Positions 35,136 to 43,307 of a DNA stretch of 64,000 nt are shown here, in pieces. Source of the DNA: Bradyrhizobium sp. CER78. Its GTDB lineage: Bacteria > Pseudomonadota > Alphaproteobacteria > Rhizobiales > Xanthobacteraceae. The stretch's first letter is position 1, and each line of letters starts with the position of its first letter. The stretch is from assembly GCF_029846235.1 (NCBI RefSeq), contig NZ_JARVWP010000019.1, positions 1-64,000 on the forward strand, written 5' to 3'. The translations under genes were made by a program, and so were the position numbers. Below the pieces are notes generated by a model. The model worked only from the letters and a program-made list of their open reading frames with translations. It searched no databases and was not told the DNA's origin.

Positions 35136-36899
35136 TCAGGCCGCGCTGGTGGAGAGGCGGCCCATCTCGCGCGCCACGAGGTCGCGGTAGGGGCCCCTTC
35201 CCTTCACCAGGATATCGGGCGGACCGTCCTCGACGATCCGGCCGCCTTGCAGCACGACCACGCGGTCGAAGCTGCGCAGCGTCGCGAGGCGGTGCGCGAT
35301 CGCGACCACGGTACGCCCGCGCATCAGGCGCGACAACGCCTCGCGGATCGCCTCCTCGGACTCGGCATCGAGCGCCGCGGTGGCCTCGTCGAGCAGCAGG
35401 ATCGGCGCGTCCTTCAGGAACGCGCGCGCGATCGCGATGCGCTGACGCTGGCCGCCCGAGACCTTGACGCCGCGATCGCCGACGATGGTGTTCATGCCCT
35501 CGGGCAGGCTTTCGATGAAGTCGCAGCGCGCCGCGATCGCCGCCCGCAACACCTCGTCGTCGGTGGCGTCCGGCCGGCCGTAGCGGATGTTCTCCAGGAT
35601 CGAGCGGTGGAACAGCGAGATGTCCTGCGGCACCACCGAGATCGCCGCGCGCAGGCTCAGCTGGGTGACGCGCGAGATGTCCTGGCCATCGACCGTGATG
35701 TTGCCCTGCTCGACGTCGTAGAAGCGCTGCAGAAGGGTAAACAGTGTTGACTTGCCTCCGCCGGACTGACCGACCAGGCCGACCCGCTGGCCGGGCTGGA
35801 TGCGCAGGCTGAAGCGCTCGAACACCTGCAAGCCGCCGGGATAGCGGAACGAGACGTTGTTGAAAGCGATCGCCGCACCGCTCTTCACCAGCACCTCGGC
35901 TTCCGGATGATCCTTCAGCTCATGCGGCTGCAGCAACGTCGCCAGCGCCTCGGTGAGGCGCGCGACATGCTGGGTGACGTCGACCAGCGCAACGGCGAGA
36001 TCGCGGGTGGCGCTAAGGATCGAAATGCCGAGCGTACACACCAGCACGACATCGCCGGTGGTGGCCTGGCCCTGCTGCCAGAGCGACAGCGCCCAGGCCA
36101 GCATCGCGATGGTCAGGATCACGGTCACGGCGGCGTGAACGAGGCGGAGCTTTTCCAGATAGCGCAGCGAACGGCCGCGCGCGACGAGTTCCCGATTCAC
36201 CGTCGCGTCGAAGCGATCGTGCTCGTAGCCGAGGCCGCAGAACGCACGCACCAGCGGCAGGTTATTGATGACGTCGACCATTTCGCCGTCGACTGCGGCC
36301 GCCCGGTTGGCGAAATCGTCATGCAGCGGCCTACCGGCGGCTGCCATGCGGAACATCGCCACCACCATGGTTCCCGCGATCAAGATCAGCACCGCTGACA
36401 TTGTCACGCTGACGGTTCCAACCAGGGTGATCGCTGCGAAGGTCGCGATGCAAGGCGGCAACACGTTCCATACGAACATGTTCTCCACCGTGAACACCGC
36501 GTTCGACGTCGCGGTGATCCGGCTGGTCAGCATGCCCGGCAACCGGTCCGTGAAATAGCTCGGCGCGTGGCCGGTGAGATGGCGGAACATGTCGCGGCGG
36601 AGGTCGCCGCTGACGCTGACGAAGGTGTAGCTCGCGGTCCAGCTCGCGATCCGCCACATGAAGTTGTCGGCTGCGATCAGCGACATGAGCAGAGCGAATG
36701 CCAGCCATACGCCATTCGCGGCCGAGGGTCCCGCCGACAGCGCATCGACCAGATTCTTCACGCCGTATTGCGTGCCTACCGAGCAGGCAACCGCTGCGAC
36801 GACGGCCGACAAAATCACAACATGCGACGGAAGCCGCCGGCGCAGATAGCGCAGCACAAAGGGGAACGGGCGATGCGCGTATCCTGACAGATGGTCCAT
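35136..36899 (-). CDS. ABC exporter, fused membrane and ATPase domains (MsbA-like)
   Basis: 587 residues: a six-helix transmembrane domain (about 25-310) and an ATPase domain with Walker A GLVGQSGGGKST, Q-loop VPQDISLF, signature VSGGQRQRIAIARAFL, Walker B ILLLDEATAALD and H-loop IAHRL. A half-transporter that should dimerise and export a lipid, glucan or drug. ATG 36899 has AGGA just upstream and is preferred to the TTG four codons earlier. It diverges from the GT4 gene; the shared 315-base region holds an EcfG-type promoter for the latter only. Confidence 0.9.
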   Translation of the reverse strand: MDHLSGYAHRPFPFVLRYLRRRLPSHVVILSAVVAAVACSVGTQYGVKNLVDALSAGPSAANGVWLAFALLMSLIAADNFMWRIASWTASYTFVSVSGDLRRDMFRHLTGHAPSYFTDRLPGMLTSRITATSNAVFTVENMFVWNVLPPCIATFAAITLVGTVSVTMSAVLILIAGTMVVAMFRMAAAGRPLHDDFANRAAAVDGEMVDVINNLPLVRAFCGLGYEHDRFDATVNRELVARGRSLRYLEKLRLVHAAVTVILTIAMLAWALSLWQQGQATTGDVVLVCTLGISILSATRDLAVALVDVTQHVARLTEALATLLQPHELKDHPEAEVLVKSGAAIAFNNVSFRYPGGLQVFERFSLRIQPGQRVGLVGQSGGGKSTLFTLLQRFYDVEQGNITVDGQDISRVTQLSLRAAISVVPQDISLFHRSILENIRYGRPDATDDEVLRAAIAARCDFIESLPEGMNTIVGDRGVKVSGGQRQRIAIARAFLKDAPILLLDEATAALDAESEEAIREALSRLMRGRTVVAIAHRLATLRSFDRVVVLQGGRIVEDGPPDILVKGRGPYRDLVAREMGRLSTSAA

Positions 36900-37214
36900 G
36901 ACGTCCTGCAAAACCTGTTGAAGGTGAACGAGAAAATTTTAGTCGAAGCTCTCGTGCACGATGACGTGAAGGGCGGCGGCGGGATTCCTTGATGCAGCCA
37001 TCAGTGCGCAACAATTTTGCAACGCTGGCGTCCGCAAAAACGTGTTGGAGCGTGATGGCATCAGCAAGACCACAGTGTGATGGAAGAAAGAAGCGGTAGA
37101 TCTCCCGCACTTAAAGGAACCACGCAGGTGCGAGAACGTTCCCGTCTTTGGCATGTCGGTGCCATCAGAGGGCTGAGGGTAGTTCATTCCACATCACAAA
37201 CAGGAGACGGAGAA
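36900..37214. other. divergent regulatory region between ABC exporter and GT4 genes
   Basis: 315 bases with no convincing gene. It contains a perfect EcfG-type promoter on the plus strand (37116-37140). Short open frames here have no ribosome site. I see no clear promoter for the minus-strand exporter. Confidence 0.6.
37116..37140 (+). promoter_or_regulatory. EcfG (general stress response) promoter
   Basis: GGAAC, exactly 16 bases, then CGTT. This is the consensus for the alphaproteobacterial general-stress sigma factor EcfG. The expected transcription start is near 37147, giving a leader of about 68 bases to the GT4 gene. Confidence 0.7.
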
Positions 37215-38282
37215 ATGCGCATCGCGCAGGTTGCCCCGCTGACGGAGGCTGTTCCCCCCAAGCTCTACGGCGGCACCGAACGGGTCGTGCACTGGCTGAC
37301 CGAAGAACTTGTAACACTTGGACATGACGTGACGTTGTTCGCCAGTGGCGATTCACAAACCTCCGCGAAGCTCGATGCGACCTGGCCGAAGGCACTGCGC
37401 CTCGACGGCTCCGTCCGCGATCCCAATGCGCTGCACATGGTGATGCTGGAGCGCGTCCGGCAGAAGGCCGACGACGAGGAGTTCGACTTCCTGCACTGCC
37501 ATCTCGACTATTACCCATGGTCGCTGTTCGCGCGGCAGCCGACGCCGTTCGTGACCACGCTGCACGGACGGCTCGACCTGCCGGAGCACCAGCCCGTCTT
37601 CAACACCTTCTCCAAGATCCCGGTGATCTCGATTTCGAACGCCCAGCGGCGACCCGTGCCGCAGGCGCACTGGGTGCGCACCATCCATCACGGCCTGCCG
37701 GAGAATTTGCTGACACCGCAACCGGCCAGGCAATCCTATCTCGCCGTGCTCGGCCGCATCGCGCCGGAGAAAGGCGTCGATCGTGCGATCAAGATCGCAA
37801 CCCGCTGCGGCATTCCGCTGAAGATCGCGGCCAAGGTCGATCGCGCCGACCAGGAATATTACGACGAGTTGATCAAGCCGCTGATCACGAACAATCCGCT
37901 GGTCGAGTTCATCGGCGAGATCAGCGACCGCGAGAAGTCGGATTTTCTCAGCGGCGCGATCGGGCTCTTGGTTCCAATCGACTGGCCGGAGCCGTTCGGC
38001 CTCGTGATGATCGAAGCGATGGCCTGCGGCACGCCCGTCATCGCCTATAACCGCGGCTCGGTACCCGAGATCATCGAGGATGGCCTGACCGGCTTCATCG
38101 TCGAGGACGAGATCAGCGCGATCTCCTCCGTCGGCCGCCTGTCGACGCTCAACCGCGACGCGATCCGCAAGCAGTTCGAGACCCGCTTCACCGCGCGCCG
38201 CATGGCGCTCGACTATCTCGCCGCCTATCGCAGCCTGATGGAAGCCAAGCCGCGCTTCAAGCTTGTGGCGAGCGCCGAATAG
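37215..38282 (+). CDS. glycosyltransferase family 4
   Basis: A 355-residue GT-B glycosyltransferase. N-terminal glycine-rich loop in VPPKLYGGTERVVHWLTEEL, then HCHLDYYPWSLFAR, VTTLHGRLDLPEH, and the C-terminal donor domain YLAVLGRIAPEKGVDRAI, PIDWPEPFGLVMIEAMACG and VPEIIEDGLTGFIV with the EX7E pattern. The acceptor is unknown. GGAGACGGAG precedes the ATG. An EcfG-type promoter upstream suggests induction under general stress, perhaps to make a protective glycan or glycolipid. Confidence 0.88.
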   Translation: MRIAQVAPLTEAVPPKLYGGTERVVHWLTEELVTLGHDVTLFASGDSQTSAKLDATWPKALRLDGSVRDPNALHMVMLERVRQKADDEEFDFLHCHLDYYPWSLFARQPTPFVTTLHGRLDLPEHQPVFNTFSKIPVISISNAQRRPVPQAHWVRTIHHGLPENLLTPQPARQSYLAVLGRIAPEKGVDRAIKIATRCGIPLKIAAKVDRADQEYYDELIKPLITNNPLVEFIGEISDREKSDFLSGAIGLLVPIDWPEPFGLVMIEAMACGTPVIAYNRGSVPEIIEDGLTGFIVEDEISAISSVGRLSTLNRDAIRKQFETRFTARRMALDYLAAYRSLMEAKPRFKLVASAE

Positions 38283-38581
38283 CCGTTGCAGCGGCCGATC
38301 GAACGATCCGGCGGGCCGGCCGGCAGTGTCCGTGCCGGTCCGTCGGGTCATTCAATTGTCAATAATGCCGTCATCCCCGGCGGCAACTCCTGCACAGTGA
38401 CGCGATCCGCATGCGCGCGCCGCGTGATTGCTGCGACGCAATGCCTTCACCCGCCTCCCCGTAAACCCGGCTGATATCGCCTTTGCGATTGGCGGATTAC
38501 GTGCTCTTATGCGCCCCGCTTGAGCAAAAAAATAAGCGAGCGGACGGAGCAACCGTGCCGCGGTCGCACAGGGGGAACGCC

Positions 38582-39835
38582 ATGACAGGGGACCGCAAGC
38601 CGTCGGCCATTAATAATGCCGTACCGACCAAGGCCTCACGGACAAAGCTGAACCGCCGCAAATTCCTGGCCAGGACCGGCGGCGCGCTCGCCGCCGGCGC
38701 ATTCGGCGCGGTCCCGCTGCGCGGCTGGGCCGCCGACCCGATCAATATCGGCGCGCTCTATCCGACCACTGGCAGCATGGCGCAGATCGGCACCGGCTGC
38801 GTTGCGGCGGCGAAGCTCGCGGTCGACATGGTCAACGAGGCCGGCGGCATCAAGTCGCTCGGCGGCGCCAAGCTCAACCTCATCGTCTCCGACGTGCAGA
38901 GCGACACCACGGTGACGCGCACCGAGACCGACCGCCTGATCACCGGCAACAAGCTGTCGGCGATCCACGGCTGCTACGCCAGCGCGCTGACCTTGATCGC
39001 GAGCGAGGTCTGCGAGCGCGCTCACGTTCCGATCATCACCGGCTCGAGCTCCGACCAGCTCAACAAGGGACGGAGCTACACATTCACGCCGTTCGCGCGC
39101 GCCTCGCAATTCGCCAAGGCGCAGTTGCAGATGGCAAAGCTCGTCAGCGAGCAGGCCAAAGTCGCCGTCATCTTCGAGAACACCGCGTTCGGCACCTCGA
39201 CCTCGAACGGGCTGAAGGAGCTGGCGCCGGGCGAAGGCGTCGAGATCGTGATGTTCGAGCCCTACTCGGCCGGCTTCACCGATGCGAGCCCGCTGATCAA
39301 CAAGGTCAAAGCCTCCGGCGCCAACACGTTGTTCTCACTGTCGTACCTCAACGACCTCATCCTGATCGTGCGCACCGTGAAGCAGGTCGGGCTCGACATT
39401 GCGATCAATGGCGGCTCGGGCGGTTTCGTGATGCCGGACTTCTACAAGAATGTCGGCAAGGCGGCCGAAGGCCTGCAGGGCGTCGCGCACTGGAACCACG
39501 ACGTCAACGAGGATGCGCAGAAGGTCAACGCCGAATTCAAGAAGCGCACCGGCGAATTCGCATTCGAATATGCCGGCGGCCTGGTCGCGCAGACCTTCAT
39601 GCTGGCCGATGCGCTGGAGCGCGCCGCCTCTGCCGATCCGAAGAAGGTGCGCGAAGCGCTCTCGACGCTCGACGTCTCCTCCGGCTTTGCTGCGATGGCG
39701 CCGGGCGGCAAGGTGAAGTTCGGCCCGGACGGCAAGAACGTCTATGGCCGTCCGGTCGGCGTGCAGTGGCAGAATGCCGACCTCGCCAGTATCTTCCCCA
39801 AGGAAGACGCCCGCGCCCCGCTGATGAAGATCTGA
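38582..39835 (+). CDS. branched-chain-amino-acid-type ABC transporter substrate-binding protein
   Basis: Periplasmic receptor of the LivJ/LivK superfamily, 417 residues. A Tat-like signal (LNRRKFLARTGGALAAGAFG, about 19-38) leads to the mature domain opening INIGALYPTTGSMAQIG. Peripla_BP_6 features are KLAVDMVNEAGGI, CYASALTLIASEVCE and VIFENTAFGTS. The Tat signal suggests folding before export. First gene of a five-gene operon; the ATG at 38582 has AGGGGG. The ligand could be an amino acid, amide or aromatic acid; the neighbourhood does not decide. Confidence 0.92.
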   Translation: MTGDRKPSAINNAVPTKASRTKLNRRKFLARTGGALAAGAFGAVPLRGWAADPINIGALYPTTGSMAQIGTGCVAAAKLAVDMVNEAGGIKSLGGAKLNLIVSDVQSDTTVTRTETDRLITGNKLSAIHGCYASALTLIASEVCERAHVPIITGSSSDQLNKGRSYTFTPFARASQFAKAQLQMAKLVSEQAKVAVIFENTAFGTSTSNGLKELAPGEGVEIVMFEPYSAGFTDASPLINKVKASGANTLFSLSYLNDLILIVRTVKQVGLDIAINGGSGGFVMPDFYKNVGKAAEGLQGVAHWNHDVNEDAQKVNAEFKKRTGEFAFEYAGGLVAQTFMLADALERAASADPKKVREALSTLDVSSGFAAMAPGGKVKFGPDGKNVYGRPVGVQWQNADLASIFPKEDARAPLMKI

Positions 39836-39851
39836 ACCGCGGTCGCATCGC

Positions 39852-40721
39852 ATGTGGGAGACACTGGCCCAGGCCGTGATCAACGGCCTGCTCATCGGCG
39901 GCATCTACGCGCTCGTCAGCATCGGCGTCACGCTGATCTTCGGCGTGGTCAAGATCGTCAATTTCGCCCAGGGCGAGTTCGTGATGATCGGGATGTATAT
40001 CTCGTTCTTCCTCGCCACCCAGTTCGGCATCGATCCGCTGGTCTCGCTTGTTGTCTCGATGCCGGTGCTGTTCCTCGCCGGCGTCCTGATCCAGCATTTC
40101 CTGATCCGCAGGGTGCTCGGGCCGAACGACATGCCGCAGATCTTCCTGACCTTCGCGCTGTCGCTCTTGCTGCTCAATCTCTCGCTGATGCTGTTCAGCG
40201 CCAACTACCGCACCGTCCATACCTCTTATTCGGATGAAGCCTGGCACATTGGAGGACTGTACATCCCGGTGGCCAAGCTGATCGCCTTCGCGGTTGCGAT
40301 GGCGCTGAGCGGCCTGCTCTGGGTATTCCTGCACACCACCGATCTCGGCCGCGCCATGCGCGCGGCGTCGCAGAACCGCGACGTCGCGATGCTGATGGGG
40401 ATCAATCCGAACCGCGTGTTCGCGGTGGCGTTCGGCACCGCGCTGGCGCTCGCCGGCGCCGCCGGCTCGCTCTTGATGCCGTTCTATTCGGCCTATCCGT
40501 TCGTCGGCCAGGTGTTCGTGCTGATGGCGTTCGTCGCCGTCGTGATGGGCACGCTCGGCAACGTGGTCGGCGCGCTGGTCGCGAGCCTCATGATGGGCAT
40601 CGCGGAATCGCTCGGCATCCAGTTCGTCGGCGCCGATTCCGGCCTGATCGTGGTGTTCGGGCTGCTGCTGCTGACGCTCGCCTTCAGGCCGAGCGGCCTC
40701 GGCGCCAGGAGGGGCCGCTGA
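39852..40721 (+). CDS. Liv-type ABC transporter permease (LivH-like)
   Basis: 289 residues, about eight membrane helices. Typical LivH text: INGLLIGGIYALVSIGVTLIFGVVKIVNFAQGEFVMIG and RAMRAASQNRDVAMLMGINPNRVFAVAFG. The stop overlaps the next start (TGATG). Second gene of the operon. Confidence 0.92.
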   Translation: MWETLAQAVINGLLIGGIYALVSIGVTLIFGVVKIVNFAQGEFVMIGMYISFFLATQFGIDPLVSLVVSMPVLFLAGVLIQHFLIRRVLGPNDMPQIFLTFALSLLLLNLSLMLFSANYRTVHTSYSDEAWHIGGLYIPVAKLIAFAVAMALSGLLWVFLHTTDLGRAMRAASQNRDVAMLMGINPNRVFAVAFGTALALAGAAGSLLMPFYSAYPFVGQVFVLMAFVAVVMGTLGNVVGALVASLMMGIAESLGIQFVGADSGLIVVFGLLLLTLAFRPSGLGARRGR

Positions 40722-41707
40722 TGCAGATCTCAGTCAAAATGAAATGGCTGTGGCTCGTGATCGGGGCGGCCGTCATGCTCGCTCTGCCGCAGCTCGTCAC
40801 CTCGTCGTTCGCGATCGACATCTTCATCCGCATCCTGTTGTTCTCATTCATCGGCGTCGCCTGGAATCTGATGGGCGGCTATGCCAAGCAACTGTCGCTC
40901 GGGCACGCCGCCTATTTCGGGCTCGGCGCCTACACCTCGACCATCATGCAGGTGAACTACGGCATCTCGCCCTGGATCGGGATGGTCGCCGGCGGCGTGG
41001 TGGCAATGCTGGCGAGCCTGCCGATCGGCTGGCTCTGCTTCCGCCTGCGCGGTCCCTATTTCACCATCGCGACGATCGCGACCGCCCAGGTGCTGATGCT
41101 GATCTTCCTGAAATTCCGCGATTTCGCCTGGGGCGCCGAAGGCACCACGATCCCGAATCTCGGCAGCGCGCCGCTGATGATGCAGTTCGAGGAGAAGTCG
41201 TCGTATTACTACGTCGTGCTCGGACTGCTCGCGGTCGGGCTATGGATTACCCACAGGATCGAAAAGTCCTGGATGGGCTACTACCTCGTCGCCATCGGCG
41301 AGGATGAAGATGCCGCCGAGGCGGTCGGCGTCAACGCGCCGAAGATCAAGCGCGACATCTACATGATCAGCGCGTTCCTGACCGCGCTCGCGGGCACCTT
41401 CTACACGCAATACATCTACTTCATCGATCCCGCCACTGCGTTCAGCTTCAACGTCTCGATCGAGGCGGCGCTGGTGTCGATCGTCGGCGGCATCGGCACG
41501 CTGTGGGGTCCGGTGATCGGCACCGTGCTGCTGGAGACCACCTCAGCGCTGCTGCAGAGCTGGCTCGGCAGCTCGGTGGGCGGCATCCAGCTCACGGTCT
41601 ACAGCCTGATCCTGATGGCAGTGATCCTGTGGCGGCCGACCGGGCTGATCGGGTTCGCGACCGACGTCTATCATCGCACCCTCCGGCGCAAGCCGGCGCG
41701 CGCCTGA
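40721..41707 (+). CDS. Liv-type ABC transporter permease (LivM-like)
   Basis: 328 residues. LivM features: WNLMGGYAKQLSLGHAAYFGLGAYT, the inner loop GEDEDAAEAVGVNAPKIKRDIYMISAFL and VSIVGGIGTLWGPVIGTVLLE. Translationally coupled to livH; livG begins ten bases downstream. Confidence 0.92.
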   Translation: MQISVKMKWLWLVIGAAVMLALPQLVTSSFAIDIFIRILLFSFIGVAWNLMGGYAKQLSLGHAAYFGLGAYTSTIMQVNYGISPWIGMVAGGVVAMLASLPIGWLCFRLRGPYFTIATIATAQVLMLIFLKFRDFAWGAEGTTIPNLGSAPLMMQFEEKSSYYYVVLGLLAVGLWITHRIEKSWMGYYLVAIGEDEDAAEAVGVNAPKIKRDIYMISAFLTALAGTFYTQYIYFIDPATAFSFNVSIEAALVSIVGGIGTLWGPVIGTVLLETTSALLQSWLGSSVGGIQLTVYSLILMAVILWRPTGLIGFATDVYHRTLRRKPARA

Positions 41708-41717
41708 GGTCGCCCCG

Positions 41718-42467
41718 ATGGCAGAAGCACTGGTCATCAAGGGTCTCAGCAAGCGCTTCGGCGGTCTGCGCGCCGTGCAGGATGTCAGCTTCACCGTGCA
41801 GGAGAACGAGACGGTCGCGCTGATCGGGCCGAACGGCGCCGGCAAGACCACGAGCTTTCATTTGATCACCGGATTTCACCGGCCGGACTCCGGCTCGGTG
41901 CTCGCCTTCGGTCATGAGGTCGTGGGTCTCAAGCCGCACGATGTCTGCGCGCTCGGCATGGCCCGCACCTTCCAGGTGGCCAAGCCGTTCGGCGCCATGA
42001 CGGTGCTCGCCAATGTGATGACCGGTGCCTTCCTGCGCGACCGTCACATTGCCGCGGCCCGCACCAAGGCACGCGAAGCGATCGAGTTCGTCGGCCTCGG
42101 CGCCAAGGAGCAGACGCGTGCCCGCGACCTCACCACCATCGACCAGCGGCGCCTCGAGATGGCCCGCGCACTGGCGACGCAGCCGAGGATCCTGCTGCTC
42201 GACGAGGTGATGGCCGGGCTCAATCCGGCCGAGATCGACCAGGCGGTGGCGCTGGTGAAGAAGCTTTCCGCCAGCGGCCTGACCATCGTGATCGTCGAGC
42301 ACGTGATGCGCGCGATCATGGCGGTGGCGCGCCACATCGTGGTGCTCGATCACGGCCAGAAGATCGCCGAGGGCGCGCCCAAGGAGATCGTGGAGAATCC
42401 GGAAGTGATCCGCGCCTATCTGGGCTCCTATGTGCATCCATCGGCGCAGGGAGACGGCTATGCTTGA
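41718..42467 (+). CDS. Liv-type ABC transporter ATP-binding protein (LivG-like)
   Basis: 249 residues. Walker A GPNGAGKTT, Q-loop ARTFQVAKPFGAMTV, a signature degenerate to LTTIDQRRLEMARAL (as in LivG-type ATPases), Walker B ILLLDEVMAGLNP and H-loop VEHVM. The 3' end overlaps livF by eight bases. Confidence 0.92.
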   Translation: MAEALVIKGLSKRFGGLRAVQDVSFTVQENETVALIGPNGAGKTTSFHLITGFHRPDSGSVLAFGHEVVGLKPHDVCALGMARTFQVAKPFGAMTVLANVMTGAFLRDRHIAAARTKAREAIEFVGLGAKEQTRARDLTTIDQRRLEMARALATQPRILLLDEVMAGLNPAEIDQAVALVKKLSASGLTIVIVEHVMRAIMAVARHIVVLDHGQKIAEGAPKEIVENPEVIRAYLGSYVHPSAQGDGYA

Positions 42468-43164
42468 GCTCTCCCGCGTCAGCGCCAGCTACGGCTCGGT
42501 CCCTGCCATCACCGATGTCAGCATCTCGATTGGCGAGGGCGAAGCCGTCGGCCTGCTAGGCGCCAACGGCGCCGGCAAGAGCACGACGCTGCGCGCGGTC
42601 TCCGGCCTCGTCAAACTGTTCGGAGGCAAGGTCAACTTCGACGGCGTCGACCTCGCGACGCTTCCGCCCTACCGGATCCCCGAGCTCGGCATCGCGCATG
42701 TCCCCGAAGGCCGCCAGGTATTTCCGGACATGACGGTGCAGGAGAATCTCGAGATCGGCGCCTATACGCCGAAAGCCAAGGCGGATCGTGCGCGCACGAT
42801 GCAGCTGGTCTACAGCATCTTCCCGCGGCTCGCCGACCGCAGGAAGCAGCTTGCCGGCACCATGAGCGGCGGCGAACAGCAGATGGTCGCGGTCGGCCGC
42901 GGCCTGATGCTGAAGCCGCGGCTCTTGATGCTGGACGAGCCTTCGCTGGGCCTCGCGCCCGTGATGACCGACGTGACCTTCGAGAAGATCGGCGAGATCC
43001 ACAAGATGGGCACCGCGATCCTGCTGGTCGAGCAGAATGTCAGCCGAGCGCTGTCACTGGTGCAGCGCGCTTACGTGCTGGAAAGTGGCAACGTGATCAT
43101 GCAGGGCACCAGCGCCGAGCTCGCCAACAACAAGCAGGTGCAGGCGGCGTATCTCGGGATTTGA
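42460..43164 (+). CDS. Liv-type ABC transporter ATP-binding protein (LivF-like)
   Basis: 234 residues. Walker A GANGAGKST, VPEGRQVFPDMTVQENLEIGAY, signature MSGGEQQMVAVGRGLM, Walker B LLMLDEPSLGLAP, H-loop replaced by VEQNV as is normal for LivF. Last gene of the importer operon, followed by a palindromic repeat. Confidence 0.92.
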   Translation: MLELSRVSASYGSVPAITDVSISIGEGEAVGLLGANGAGKSTTLRAVSGLVKLFGGKVNFDGVDLATLPPYRIPELGIAHVPEGRQVFPDMTVQENLEIGAYTPKAKADRARTMQLVYSIFPRLADRRKQLAGTMSGGEQQMVAVGRGLMLKPRLLMLDEPSLGLAPVMTDVTFEKIGEIHKMGTAILLVEQNVSRALSLVQRAYVLESGNVIMQGTSAELANNKQVQAAYLGI

Positions 43165-43180
43165 GACCTCGTCTGCCAAC

Positions 43181-43285
43181 CCGTCATCCTGAGGAGCGCG
43201 AAGCGCGTCTCGAAGGATGCACGGCCCGACCGGTGGCCGTCGACCCTTCGAGACGCGCGCAAGAGCGCGCTCCTCAGGGTGACGG
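43181..43285. repeat. intergenic palindromic repeat (CCGTCATCCTGAGG family), copy 1
   Basis: Begins CCGTCATCCTGAGG and ends CCTCAGGGTGACGG with inverted inner arms (GCGCGTCTCGAAGG against CCTTCGAGACGCGC). It lies between the convergent livF-like and alkylsulfatase genes and may act as a transcript-end structure. A second copy lies at 60586-60711. Confidence 0.8.
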
Positions 43286-43307
43286 TCAACGTTCGGCACA
43301 TACGGCT

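Noticed and set aside
36939..37187. Minus-strand frame of 82 codons in the ABC exporter/GT4 divergent region
   Set aside because: No ribosome site, crosses the EcfG-type promoter, and the composition is unlike a protein.
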